A DNA stretch of 64,000 nt, taken from NCBI RefSeq assembly GCF_000006565.2, contig NC_031476.1, forward strand, positions 3,496,458 through 3,560,457, read 5' to 3'. This DNA comes from Toxoplasma gondii ME49 (lineage: Eukaryota; Apicomplexa; Conoidasida; Eucoccidiorida; Sarcocystidae). The notes under the pieces were generated by a model. The model saw only the letters and a list, made by a program, of their open reading frames with translations, made no database searches and was not told the DNA's origin. The position numbers were made by a program, and so were the translations under genes. This document shows positions 1 through 13,150 of the stretch, piece after piece (position 1 is the stretch's first letter; every line of letters begins with the position of its first letter).

Positions 1-118
1 CCCATCAACGCATATGATGTGTGTGGACGTTTGCCTGCACTGTTTCCGGACATTTTTTGTGCGGCTGTGCGGAGAAATCTCGCAGGCATTCGCGTGAGGT
101 TTTGCTGGCTGTGCTCAC

Positions 119-2378
119 CGCATCATGGTATACGCGAAGCCCAGGTGGTAAAAGAGGGTGACATGGGCAGCAGGGACTTTCCAGTAGAAGCCGCGAGAAG
201 CGAGCTCGATGCTTTCGACACTCTTGACGCCCATGAAGTAGTCGCCCATGAGCACGTGCAGCCGGAGAAGAAGAATCATGGCAAAGTAGCCGAGTTGGAA
301 GCGAATTTCGCTCTCAAACAGCTTGTTCTTCGTCGCGTCGTCCTTTGGCTGCCGCAGGAGGTCCTGGACTTCTGAGCGCTGCACGAGTGCATGCAAAAAC
401 TCGAGCACCGGACTCGCCTTCCACACGTCACAGTCCTTGTCCATCTCCTTCAAGAACAGGGCGCGCTCCTCCTCGTCCTCCGGCAGGCGCCGCGCGATTC
501 GCTGTCTCCAGCGACAAGCTTCTTGAAACTGGTAGACGAATTCGTCGAGGATGTCCCACAGCCACTGCAGGGGCAAACGCAGAGACTTCCCGTCCTTCTG
601 GTCGCTGCAAACACAAGGAGAGAAATCAACACCACACAAGACTTGGAGCTACACAAACATGTAGGGGGAAAGCGCGGCGGACTGCAGAGGAAGCGACAGA
701 CGTCGAGAGAGACAGAGCGCGACAGAGGAAGAAAGATCAGAGAGAGAAACGTACCGAGGAAGACTCAGGGACAGAGATGTGCAGACACCGAAACACGGAA
801 GGCTGCATGCTACGCTTCGAAGACAGAGAACGACGCTTGCGGACAAAGATACAGTCAGAGAAAGACAGAAGGATGACACTTTAAAAAGAAGAGACAGAAA
901 CACGGTGCTCCTCAGGCTTCATTGTCGCCACGCAAAAAGGACTGGTCGCGTTCTGTGTGAGGAAGCAGTTTTCGACGACTTGGTTTTCCGCGTCCGGAAG
1001 ATTCCGCAGAAACCGGTTTTCTCCACGAGTTGGTTCCCGCTGCTCCCTCTCTGATCTCTGCCTGCGTCCTCCGTGCGAGTCCCCACAGCACAGCCCTTCG
1101 CTCTTTCTTCTCGTGTCCAGTTATCATTTCCTTCGACACCAAAAGAGCGTTTTCTGGGCGCCTTTGCTCACTCGGGACGGCACTCGACTTCCGCGAGGAA
1201 GTTGATGAGGAGCGCATAGTTCTCCCACGCTAGGCGTCGGTCCTCCCAGGTGATTTCTTGTTGACACTTGAGGAACAAATGGCGGTAGTACAGCTCCTTG
1301 TACAGCGTGATGATGAGGCAGTGGTAGCGATCGAATTGCCGGTAGAAGGTCCCAACTTCGTCTACAGAGGGCCACCGGCGCTCGGCGTAGTAGCGCTCTG
1401 TCAGGGCAGGAAACTCCACCTCGTACAGACGACGAATCGCATCCACATTGCGGTCGTAGACTTCGTCGTACAGCGACCGGAGAAACTCCTCAACGTCGTT
1501 CTCGAAGCGGACCTAGAGAGGGGAGAAAAGGCGAGAAAAAACGCATCGTTTCGGTGGGTGTAAGTGCTGTCCGCGTGGCGAAAGAATCGATACGGTCAGT
1601 GGATATAGGCGTTCGAGACACAGAGGCAGCAGAGATGTTGTGCGATCTGTTGAGAGCGCTGAAAGAGGCAGGCAAAGCACGGAGAGAGCCGACGGACAAA
1701 GTCTCGGTGAGGATAAAATCACGACGGATGCGTTTCCACGGACACGACGCTCGATAGGTGTACGTACACCCGAGGTGGGCGAGGGTATCTGCAGATGAGA
1801 GTTCTTGAGTAGACTTGTTTTTGAGTCTCTTCGATCCGTGGATACGCTACGGCGCAGACGCAACGAAAGACAGAAAGTTTCATGTAAGAAAACGCGACAA
1901 AGAAACGAACGCTCCCGTCTCCCGCAGTTCCTCCCCGACACAGGAATCCTGAGTTCCCTAGGCCGTGACGCAGAGGCACTTGAGATCTTCCTTGTCTTCT
2001 CTCTCAGCTCATCGCCGGAAGATTCCAAACATCTCTGACTACTCTTTTGATAGAAGCGCCTCGATATGGAGGCGAGCACCTGAGCGCGAAGGACGCGGAG
2101 AGGCCGGGGAGAGAGTACCCTGTTCTCCTGAAGGCGTTCACGAGAACTCAGTATTTCCTTGAAACTTCGTTTCTTACCTTTTCACCCATCATTCGATCCA
2201 AGGCAGCGTCGTCGAGGCCCTCGCCTTCCACATTTTGTGAGGCCTGGTTGGAGGGAGAGACAGGGAATCTGGAATCTGGGGACAAGCTGTCGTCCTCCTC
2301 GTGACCAACCTGCGCTCCTTCCTCCCTCTTCTCCACCGGAAGGGAACCGGCGTCTGCGACTTGGCCTTCGCCTGACAT
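119..2378 (-). CDS. eIF3L: Eukaryotic translation initiation factor 3 subunit L, 5' part (runs off left edge)
   Basis: Encodes a PCI-type subunit of the eIF3 complex, which recruits mRNA to the 40S ribosome in the cytosol. Three exons read leftward: 2378-2178, 1512-1172 and 604-119. Donors are GTAAG, GTGAGC and GTGAGC; acceptors are CTCTCTAG and TTTGCAG; the reading phases agree at both joins. The ATG at 2378 opens an acidic N-terminus starting MSGEGQVADAG. Exon 2 carries LYKELYYRHLFLKCQ and exon 3 carries QWLWDILDEFVYQFQEACRW, then LGYFAMILLLRLHVLMGDY and HLGFAYTMMR, all lining up with eIF3L. About 342 codons are visible, whereas the family usually has about 550-600, so the C-terminal PCI region lies outside the window. 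Introns of 567 and 665 bases contain nothing else recognisable except one palindrome near 1757. Identity is secure; the splice sites were chosen by eye. Confidence 0.93.
1757..1770. repeat. Palindromic element GGTGTACGTACACC
   Basis: Perfect 14-base palindrome in the first intron of eIF3L; same family as the copy at 15691. Confidence 0.85.
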
Positions 2379-2413
2379 TTTCTTATGATTGAAAAAAACG
2401 GAGTAAACTAAGG

Positions 2414-2420
2414 AGAGACG
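2414..2420 (+). promoter_or_regulatory. WGAGACG-type element upstream of eIF3L
   Basis: AGAGACG lies 36 bases upstream of the eIF3L ATG. WGAGACG is a described promoter element in Toxoplasma and acts in either orientation. A 7-base match in a purine-rich stretch can arise by chance, so the functional call is weak. Confidence 0.3.
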
Positions 2421-3298
2421 CGGGGAAAAGCGACGAGCAGGCGAGCGCCAGGGACGGAGCCGGCGAGAGAAGGCGCAGATGAGGCGGAGAAGAGCGAGCG
2501 AAGAGCGGCGTCTGGGTTTGGAGCGCGGGGGTAGAGAAAACGAATGGAATGAGAGAGGCAGGAAAACGAGAAAAACAAATCAAAAGAGGGAGAACTAACG
2601 GGACGGAGGAAACGAATTTCGGGGACGGGAAATGCTGCGCCACGGAGGCCTGTGTGGGGAAGACAGATTTGCTCACGAGTTCGACGACCAGAGACAAGAG
2701 GCGCGGGGATGAGGCGAAAGAGAGGAAATAAAGTAGAAAAACAAGACACAGAGAGCGACCGGAGAAAACGAAGAGCTTTCGGGAGGCTTCCCCCACCACG
2801 CACCTGTCGAAAAGTCGAGACACACACCGTAAGAAAGGCAGGCACTCCGCAGCCGGGGTGCAGACTCCACACAAATGATGAAGAAGCAAAAGAAAGGTTT
2901 TCCTCGCGCTTCGCCCGTTCCGGAGACTGCCAAAAGAAGGCGACAGAGAAGAACGCGAAAACCGACCGAAACGACGCCGGCAAGTAAAACAGCGCATGCA
3001 GACGTTCCGGGAGCAAGTCCCCAGAGAGGGGCAGACCAGAGTGGCACGCAAACACGCTCAGACAGAGATCCCACACAGGCGAGAGCCGAGCCGGCGAGAT
3101 GAAAAAAAGGAAAGAACCGGTTCAAAATGAATTTTCGCCTCTCCGTAGATTCGTCCGTGGTTTAGAAGCGGCAAAGCGAAGAACCATTCCTGTATTTATC
3201 TCTGGAGGTACGGCCAGCCTTCCGGGTATCACCCAGAGAGGACGACGCCAAAATACTCAGAGAGATACTACACAGAAACATACACATCTGTAACCTAC

Positions 3299-3345
3299 AT
3301 ATATATACATATATATACATATATACGCATATATATATATATATG
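3299..3345. repeat. (TA)-rich microsatellite
   Basis: Interrupted TATATACATA array followed by a pure (TA)n run, in intergenic DNA 5' of eIF3L. Confidence 0.9.
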
Positions 3346-4610
3346 ATTTATATGTGCATATTCGTATCTGTCATATTTTGGAGATTTAATAAGTGAATGA
3401 GATTGAAGGGAATTAAAGGAATTCTTCTGTCTGATCGAGAGAGTGTTCTTTTTTCACGGAAAAATATTCGTGGTGTGTGTTGTGCATCAACACGAGATAC
3501 TGCTAGTACCATTGACGAGGAATGGAAACGAGACAAAGAAGGCTGATCAGGCAACTTGCAGAGACATCTGGGCAAAGAGATGCGAAAAGTGCAGAGCTTC
3601 CTCCCCAGGAACAGCGAGAAATTCGCCTCACGCGGCTTCTTTGCTTTCTGTAGTACCGACGGCGCGAAAAATCCTTGTCGTCTCAAACGAGGAAGACGAC
3701 GTTAATTTTGTTCGCGTGGAAATCTTCTGGTCTACGTCGTCTGCCTTCGCCGCCTCTCTGCTCTCTCTTCTTCGTGGAAGAAGACGACTTCCCTAGACGA
3801 CGTAACGGCTTGAAGAAGGCTCGCGACCCTAGGCCACGGTTCTCAGATGGAGGACACAGAAGGAAAACTCAATGTGACAACGAGTTTCCAGACCTCAACA
3901 AAGGCGCGACGAATGGTGTGTGTAAGGCTGGTGTGCCTGCGCTATCCGTGGAACTGTAGATGGTTCTTTGAATGGAAACGAGGCGCCAGTCTGGTGCACA
4001 TAGACAGTGGATACCGCTAATAATATTGCAGAGGTAGACGTCACCAGACCGGGAAACACAAACCGTTTCTACACACCTGCTGCTTGCATTTTGGCAGAGC
4101 CTTTCGACTGAAGAGCTTGGAATAGACTCGAGTGAATCTTGCGCGAATCGAGATCCTCGTTTGTTCCCTCGGAACAACGACTTCAGTATTCGTATGGAAC
4201 TACGCAAATTTAGAGACAACTGCGAAGGAGACGGAAAAAATGGGATCTTGTTTATGAATTATAACATCCTTATAAATATTTGTTTTGCAACATTGTTCTA
4301 AACATCGCAATCAACGATATGAATAGGATTCAATTGAACTAAAGAAAAAACTCCAAGACCGAGCCTTGTCAACGAAGCCCCTTTCAAACAAGGGAACGGC
4401 GAGTCTAGATTCAGCTGCTGCCTGGTTCGGCCTCGAGTCCTTGCCAAGCCTGTGCAAATGGATTGACGGTGGATTCAATGTCGAAAAGTGAAGAGATCTA
4501 CCTCTTTCTCGTCTAGGATATTAGTTCGACAGAGACACTATACAATCGGACATCGCCGGTGGGCTCTCTGCCAAGTTCATCTGTTTATCTACTGACATGA
4601 TCGCCATTTT

Positions 4611-5003
4611 GCTGGCTGGCATATACATATGTATATATTCTTACATACATCAATTAATATTTATATATATGTATATATAGATATGTGAAGATCAATAGAT
4701 AGATGAGAACGTGCAGAGATGTGGATCTTGAGTGCAGATCATGAGGACAGAGCTCTGTAGTCAGTCGCTTGACGATCACAAGAGATGCTAACCGTTTTGC
4801 TCCAGTGAAAGTGCATAGGAGAGAAACATCACCACATGCTAAGCCGGCGTCCCTACACCTCGCTTTCAAGTCCCACACTCACACAAAACAGAATGCATAG
4901 ATTTTTATATATACGCCTATATATACCCCTGCATATACATACATACATACGCATGCATATGTATGTATACATCATATATGTAATTAGACATATATGCTTG
5001 TTT
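4611..5003. repeat. Cluster of TATA/TACA microsatellites
   Basis: Two AT arrays, around 4611-4680 and 4905-5003, made of TATATG, TATATA and CATACATACATA steps. They flank a more complex stretch and lie in the presumed 3' flank of SufD. Confidence 0.8.
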
Positions 5004-5385
5004 GCATGCATTTGCACACATACACGCGCGTATATGTTTAGTTGCATGCAGCGACCTGCGGTGAGGAGCCTGAGGGCGATTGAACCACCGAGTTATCGTA
5101 GGTGAAGAAGCAGTCTCTTCCTACATAAGCATGCATCCGGATGCATGCACTGTTGCGCAAGCCAAAATTCTAGAGGTGAGTTTCACGCATGCAGATCCAG
5201 TGGAAAGGCAAGAGCTTAAGCCACGTAGATCTGACACGTTGTTCGCGAAAAACCAGCCACACGACCAAGTTTCCTCTCTTCAAAGGGAAGTTTTTCAACA
5301 TAGACTAATGCCCCTTTTCGGATGACTCTACACCCTCTAGACTTGCATGCGCATGCGCATGCACTGCCCGAAGTGAACATCACGG

Positions 5386-8300
5386 CTATGCATGCTCGCC
5401 ACCCTTGAACATATGGTGACGTTTCAGTTTTTTCTTCTTTTTCGGTGCCATGGAGAAGATTTTTTTGAAAACGCGCTCGCGGAGATTTTCGTCGCCAATC
5501 GGCGAAATCACATCATCCGCATACGCCTGAAACGCATTAAAAACATGTTGCTGCGCTATGTGTCTCCTCGGCCCTCACACATTCAGATCCTCAAAAACAT
5601 ACAAACGTCCAGACATACATACCCATGAATACAAGCGTGAATCCATGCATGCGTGTACATATACATATATGTGTGTATATATATATATATATATACGTAT
5701 ATGTGTATACACATATATATGTATATATATTTTTGTGATGACAAAGAGATACATGCATCGCCTTGTAGTTGAGCGCACAGAGTGTTTGACTGGAAATAAA
5801 AGACTCTGTCCTGTGACATTTCGAGGTGTACGGCGAAGGAGAGCGGAACGGACATGCAGACGTCCCAACCACGTAGACAACACCGCCTCCGCCTAGAAAA
5901 ACATGCACGTTGATGAGCGCCATCGCATGTGCATTTGCATCGCTGTCCGACCCTCAGGTCACCTGTTCGTGTCTGTCTATATCCAATTGTGAACCAACGC
6001 ACTTTGAGACGTATTTCTACGAATGTCCAACGAACTTCGACAAAAGCCGCGGGATGCATGCAACTCTCGGAGGCGTACAAGTAGCGGTGGCCTTACCTTC
6101 ATTAGCATTTTTCGGGCCTCGAGTTCATCCATTCCTCTCGACATGAGGAAGAAGAGAGGCTCGATGTCGAGATCTCGGATCATTGCTCCATGATTGGCCT
6201 GGAGAGAGAAAACGCGAACCATCGAGTGTGTCTTTTACAGAAGTCGAACTTACCGATGCCTGAACTGAAGTTGCAGCTTGCTAACAGGCATGTGTGCCAC
6301 AGGCATATCACCTTCAGCTTCGCCACAAAGACGCGGTTCTTCCATCCCCAAAGACGCAATGATTCACTTCAAATCCTTGATGCTGTAGCGGGATGTCACC
6401 TGTATCCTAGGTCTCGTTGGCAGTCTCTCTAGGGAAGATGTCTGAGGCGCAGCTTCCCAAGTGTCTCCAGATGACACGGTGACATTACAGGTGGGGTGGT
6501 GCCGCATGTCTTTATCAAACGGAGGCTACTCAAGTTCCAAACAGGCTCCAGGAAAACAGGGATCGGAAGACGGAGACTTCCAAAATGAAATTCACGAGGT
6601 TCCTACAGGTGGTTAGGTGCAAGATCACGTAATACACCGGATCCACATATTTATATATATAAATATATATAAATATATAGGAATGTATAGATACGGATGT
6701 ATATCCGCTACCAAACTGGTACATATCAGCAACGTACTGCCCCGTTACATCACTTGAAGTAGCTCCCGTGTGTGTTTCTGCGATCTCGAGTACAGCGCTC
6801 GGTACCCGCGAGCTCCACATCGGTTATCGAGTAGGTGCAGCGCATGCAGGCTCATGGTCAGTCGATTTGACGAGAGGAAACAAAGTCGTTTTTTGCGGAA
6901 CACGGCACACCATGTTAGTCCTACAACGATTCGCCCCTTGACCGTTTGCTACTGTGCGTTGTTTTGAAAATTGTCTTCGCTTACTTTTACCACGTCGTCA
7001 GGAATGATTTCCAGAGTTGGGATGGCGACGCAACGAGAGCCTTCGTCGAGAAGAACAACGCGATTCAGAGACTCTGCCGCGGTTCCAATGCCGTCGCGTT
7101 CAATGCGAATTCGCCCCCGCCACACTGCCCGCGCTAGGGAGGTCCAGACGCACGCAGACAGAAAAGTCGAAAAAATCGAACAAGAAAGCCGAGCGAAAAA
7201 TCCGCGACACCGACGGAGAGCATGATTGTACGGAAAGAAAGGCGGTCACACGGCGAAGAGCAACGAGGAGAAAAACCGCAAAAAAGAGGAAACATGGAGC
7301 GGAGGGAGAAGAGCTTGGAAACGGAGGTAATGCCGAGGGAGAGAACATGCACGAGCAGAACCGACGAGCAGGCGAAGACGGAGACCGGAACAGACAGAGG
7401 GAGAGAGGAAACGCGAAAGAACAAGAGAACGAGAAGCCACAAGGGAAACGCGAGAAAACGCAGTGAAGAGGGAGGGAACACAAGCTTTCAAACAACAACA
7501 CACAGAGCACGAGGAGAAGGAAAGGACAAACCAGGGAGAGAAGGCGAAGTGAACCGCGAAGTCGCTTACCCTTCCCACCGACCAAGGACTTCATGATTTG
7601 CGTCGTTTCGCCACGAGGTTTTAGGTGATGAAACATTTCGTACTTCCCATGTTCTTGGTGTCCATTCAACACGGCTAGCCCCAGTGAGGTGTGTCTGCTG
7701 GACTCGGCGCCTTCAATCTGAAAACATAACAGAAGGAAACCAAAGAAGATGTCTACTCCCAGTCCAGCGGGACTGGCCATTCTCGCATCTCCAACAGAGT
7801 CGCATGTCGCTGTTAATGCGAGAAAAACCTTAAACGTCCCTCACTCTCGCGCTCCAAGGTCGAGGTCGAGTTCGCCTTGTTCGTAAACATGTCCACGCCT
7901 TCACTTGCCTCTACAGTTTGCCACGATCTGTGACCCCGCATGCTCCTCCCCTTATCGATCTCCTAAAGATAGTCTCTGTATCATACCACCGTTATCCCCT
8001 ATAATGGAAACTCCATGATATGTTTCTCTGCTCGACAGGCCAGCGCCACCATATGCTGCATAATGACACACCTGGATCCACCCAGCTGTCCATACGAATG
8101 TGCACGTACACATATATATATATATATATAAAGGAATAGGCACCTGCCCCGATCTATCTGTAGTCGAATAGATCCCTATCGATAGCTATATATATATATA
8201 TATGCATATGAGCATCAGTGCATATTCGCGTAAACATGTATCTTGACGTACATCTCTCTGCGTATCAGTCCACCTGTTTCTCTGTTTGCATGTATTCATC

Positions 8301-11300
8301 TACCTACCTACGGTTCGCTATTTGCACTTCAACATCGATATTTGTTTGTCTACGTCCGTGTACAGCAGGACTCTGTGGCTTTTTGTTTCCACCGGGAAAG
8401 TGTTCAGGGACTGCGCTGCCTGCACCGACTGCCGGCTCAAGAGACGGGGAGAATCTTTCCTGTGGACGAACCTGGAGATTGAAGCGTCCGGCTTGTGCAC
8501 CGAGGTCGACTTGTCGGAGAACGTAGGTGCTGTTCTTGCCCATCTGGACGCTGAGGTTTTCCATGTGCCAGGAGTCGATCGCCTGTTCCTGCATGCAGGG
8601 CAGCACCCGACGGAAGACTTTCTTCTCCACACATCCGTCTCTGAAACACCGAGAACGGCCCTTGAACGGTCTGTCAGGAGGCCAAGCGGGGCTGTCGTTT
8701 TCCGCAATCGCCGTCGAATGCCGGATGCGGGAAGGAATGAACGTTTTTCGCAAATCGAGACTCCTGCCCGTTGACATTAGAAAACGTAAGGTCGAAAACT
8801 TCACCACCTCCAGGTCAACCCCCCAAGTGGAGCCAGTCTTCAGGGAGTCGTCTGCATGTGCGTTCTTACGCAGAACAACAAACCGACCTCCGATACATTT
8901 CGGCCTGAATAAACGACGAGTGGTTTGTGTACAGAGGGGATTCTGTTTTCGTAGAGAGGTGCACAAAAGAGCATGTCAATGGATTCAGCAGAAACAGCGT
9001 CCCGTGTCTGTGCATGCGTTTCCCTCAGACGTCGGTCACGCGCCTTGGGGGTTTCTGTATCTCAGTGCCTCTGCATCTGTCGCATGGGGGGCTTGATCTC
9101 ACGAGCTCTTCATGTGGAGGTCGCGTGCATGCACAGATACATGCACAGAGGCCTCTGGGATCTGAGGCTTTCGAGACAAAGCGCCACAGACTCTCCCCTC
9201 TCGCTGCAGGTCCAGCGACGCGTACCTGGTCGTAGACGTGGTGGAGCTCTGCGTCGGACTCCAAGACGATGCGTGTGTTTGAGTTGACGAATCCACCTCT
9301 GCCGCGGCCCCGCATATAAGCCGGTCGGGCCATCTCCTGGCGCGCGCCTGCCTCGGCGAGTCTCTGTTGGTCATTCTCGGGCAAGAGATCAGAGAGTGAA
9401 AGAAAGGTTTGGTGAAGCGTGCAGTTCACCCCCCTTCCCACATGCACAACGAGCCGCGGATTCACCAGCGGATGCGCAGGTGGAGAAGAAAGAGAAGGCG
9501 GAGGAGAGGAAAACGGAAGTGAATGGTTATACGGAGGAAGGTAGGGAAGAAGGTCGACAAGATCAGAAGTGAGGAGGTGTAGAACTTGGAATTTCATTTC
9601 TTTCCTCCTCTGTCGATCCGCTTCGACTCCGATCCCTTTTTCAGGTCCTCGAGAGTCTTGACTTTCTTCAATGGCGTCAATGAGTGACTCAAGTGTCATC
9701 TTTTCTTTCATTCCCGTCTTCTCGCCAGTCGCTGCAGACGCCTCCGCACACCCCGGTGAGGCTGCACTCCTTGGCGTCTCCATCTGCTCCGTTTTCGCCA
9801 TTTGGTCCACTTCCTCGCGGCCTCGCTCGCGGTCGACCTCCTGGCGCTGTGTGACAGCTCCCTCGGCTGTCCGCCTGTCCGTCGACCCGGCACCCTCTTC
9901 CCAGAGACGGTTCTTCGCGCTCGTCGCTGTCGCTCCGGAGTCGACGTCGTTTCCACGTTCTCCTCGCTTTTCGTCGACGTTCCGCCTCCCCTTGTCTGCG
10001 CCTGCCACAAGTGCGTCGACCATCGCCATGCCTCGAGCGCGTTTCTCCTCATTCACTTTTTCCTGCGTTTTTTCGTCGTACCGCGGGTCGTCGCCCACCA
10101 CGATGCATGCAGCGTCTTGCATGCTCGCCAGATTCAGCGCGGAAAACTTCGCCATCCCAAAGTCCAGCTTCCGGTAGTCGTAAATCGCAAAGTCGCTGTC
10201 GTACTTCCGACTTGTTTTTCCAATCTAAAGGCAACAGAAACAGCCCTGTTCACAGGCGTCGAAACCTCTCTCTCGCGTCTCTCGCGACGAAGGCAAGCAA
10301 CGCGAGAAGGGATCTACAACGGACACAAAAGAGGAACGATGCAAAGGACGATACGCGCTTGTGGGGAGTCGAAAGGCAAACGTCCCTGCGAGCAGTCTGA
10401 GCACGCGAGCCTAGGCATCTGCCTATATGCAGACAGAGGCGCAGAAGAATCAACATCTGTAATGCCACAGGTAATTCACTTCTTATGCACCCATAATACA
10501 TCAGTATTGATACACCTGTAGACGGCTCTTTGAGTCTGTAGAAAACTGCATGGTATTTACGAAAACGTAAACTTGGAAAAACGAGGTTCTTTACCTGTCC
10601 CCTATGGAAAGGCTGAGTATTTGTTCTCCAGTAGTTTGAATATTCAGGAACGAACTGCAGTTCTTGGGCGACTGCACTCCGCACCCCGGGATGGCGAATG
10701 TTCAGAAAACTTCCAACGTAGGCTTCTTCTTCTTCGCCTTCTGCGTCATCTTCAGATGCATTCCCAGCGCCGTGGTGTTGGGTGCTTTGTGTCCCATGAG
10801 AAGCACAAGGCTCTTCCTCCTCTCCCCCTTCCCCGGGTGTACGTCCACCCGGCTTCTGCCCTGACCCCCCACAGCAGCCCCCCCCGGTGCCTCCACCAGT
10901 TTGCCCGGCTCCGTCCTTGTTCGTTCCTTCGTCGTTCGTTGACTCGTTAGCTTCTCTTCTCTCGCCTTCGTTTCTTTCTCCTCGTTGTGTCGTGCTCTCC
11001 TCGTCTCCGTGAAAAGTCGCGCGCATGCCTCTCTCCAGCAGGCCGGCTCCCTCGACTTCTTCTTCGCCTCCCTCCACGCCTCCGAATTTCTCCAAGTTTC
11101 GACTCAGCTGCGGATCGATCACGCCGTCCCGCAAGACCAACACCGCGTCCATGTTCGGAAGGAAGAAGTCGCCCAAGCGCAGAGGCACGACCAGCGAAGA
11201 AGACGCGGAGGAGGGAGAAGAAGACGAGGAAGAATGTAGTGGCGAAGGAGCCGACGTTGAGTCGGGTACGGAGAAGACGACACTGTAATGATGTGAGGAC

Positions 11301-13117
11301 GATTGGTTCGCGTCAGGGCGTTTGCGCGCGTTGCTGACTTGCGCAGCTTTCGGTTTCTTGCCCGGCGCCTCTCTCCTTTCAATGCCGGCCGTGAGACTCA
11401 CGCGGTCGTCGACAGGCAAGAGGTAGAAGGACCGAAGGTTGTGCTCGTGACGAAAAGCTTCGAGACGTGCATGCGGAGTAGGCAAGTCGAGACACGCCTC
11501 CCAACCGATCACATTCATCAGCTTAAACGCATTGTACAGTCGATGGTTGACGTAGAGGTAGTGGAGCGGCAGTGGGTACGGCGGCGGCTGCGGCGCTGCA
11601 TGCAACGGAGAAACAGTCCAAGTTTCTTTCGTTTCCAGTCAGATGCCTCTGAACTCGTCGACGTCCGTGGTCGCTACAGCAGTGCGTGAGACTGCGAATG
11701 CAACAAAGACGCTTGACCGTACACAGCGTTGCGAGGCGCGAGAGCACAGGAAGATGCACTTGGGATGAAGGCATCGGCACACAGCTCAGTTGGGGCAGGG
11801 AGAAGCGGAGACAAGCCGCAGAGCCACAGTGCATATCGAGGATAGGCGGGGAACGACGGGCGTCAAGTTTGGATGGCCATGCGATAGAGGTCGGCTTCAG
11901 GTATCGTTCGTGCATGCGACATCGCGGCCGTTATGCGGACAGGACAGGCCCACTTGGCAAACAGGACACAGCAGCTTCTCGGAAGCGAGTGAAGGGGATT
12001 TGCTTCCTTCGCCGGCGAAGCTCGGCCAGGGAATCACTGAAAATGGAAAGACTGCGAGAGTCGAGCCCTCGCTCGATTTGTTTCCTGATCAATCGTAACA
12101 CAGACGTCTTCGCTGTCTTCTCAACACAGTTGCCCTCTGGCATTTCTTCACCTTTCTCGGCGTCAAGGCTCGGAACCTCGATTTTGTCTCTTGTGGCGCC
12201 TGGCATCGCCACACATACTTACGTGTGTCACTCAGCTTGGAGACAGACTGTTTGTTTGAATATGCATATGTGCACGCATGTTAGTAGATTGCATATACGC
12301 TTGCATGTATCCATGTTCATTTTTGGTTTCCTTTAATAGTTGAACTCGAAACGAAGACATGTCTGGTTTTTCAATAGGCGCTAAATCCTTTTTCAACAAT
12401 TAAGTACAACGTCGAGGTAAAAATGTAAGTCTTAAGTATTCTAATTCGTTAGGTTTAGTTCTAATCTTTTTTTCATTTTCTGTAAAAACAGGTGAATATC
12501 TCAAATAAACAAATCAACTGATAAAGGGAGGCGAACATATCTGCTCTGTCACAGCCACGAAAAAATTAACGAGGAGGTGCACGCCGTCTACTCCGTTGCA
12601 GTTGCGGGGATATACGTACGCCTGTATCTGCCTCCAGCTTGTTCGAGTTCTCTTTGTTTTTCTCGTCGCCGCCTCTCCCTCAGAATCATAAGCTCGCCGA
12701 TTTGTCGTCGGTTCTTGTAAGCCTCTTCCTGTTGCTGTTCATGGCGCTCGCTGAGCCACGCGTGAGCGGCGGAGAGACGGGAGTGTGCGCTCTCTCGACC
12801 GACAGTCAGGAGCGACTGCCAGAACGCCTGTCGCTTCTTCTCCTTGGGAGAGAAATACTGGATCCTCAGCCTGTTTCGCTGGCGAGGATCGGCCGTGTCG
12901 ATGACCGGCTTCGTCAAATGCGACGCCGTCAGCGTAGTGATCGCAGTCGAGTTCTGAACAACGGAGAAAATGCATTGAGAACGAAGACGAATCACGTTGC
13001 AGAGCTAAAGCAGGCAGTTCACAGACATACGGAACCGGCCTGGAGGCGGATCTGATCTTTCAAGCTAATACACACACCTCGATACGTACATAAATACATA
13101 AGTAAATATATATAAAT

Positions 13118-13150
<33 letters not shown>

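Larger units (their letters stand above)
2379..5385. other. Intergenic: eIF3L promoter side and SufD 3' side
   Basis: About 3 kb between the eIF3L start and the SufD stop, both genes on the minus strand. Roughly 2400-3100 is purine-rich (GAGA/AGAA) and would be the eIF3L promoter and 5'UTR. It has an AGAGACG at 2414-2420 matching the WGAGACG element known from Toxoplasma promoters. From 3300 on it becomes AT-rich, with microsatellites near 3299-3345, 4611-4680 and 4905-5003, and several TGCATG steps near 5040-5390. I see no convincing exon; the short ORFs here are low-complexity. Confidence 0.6.
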
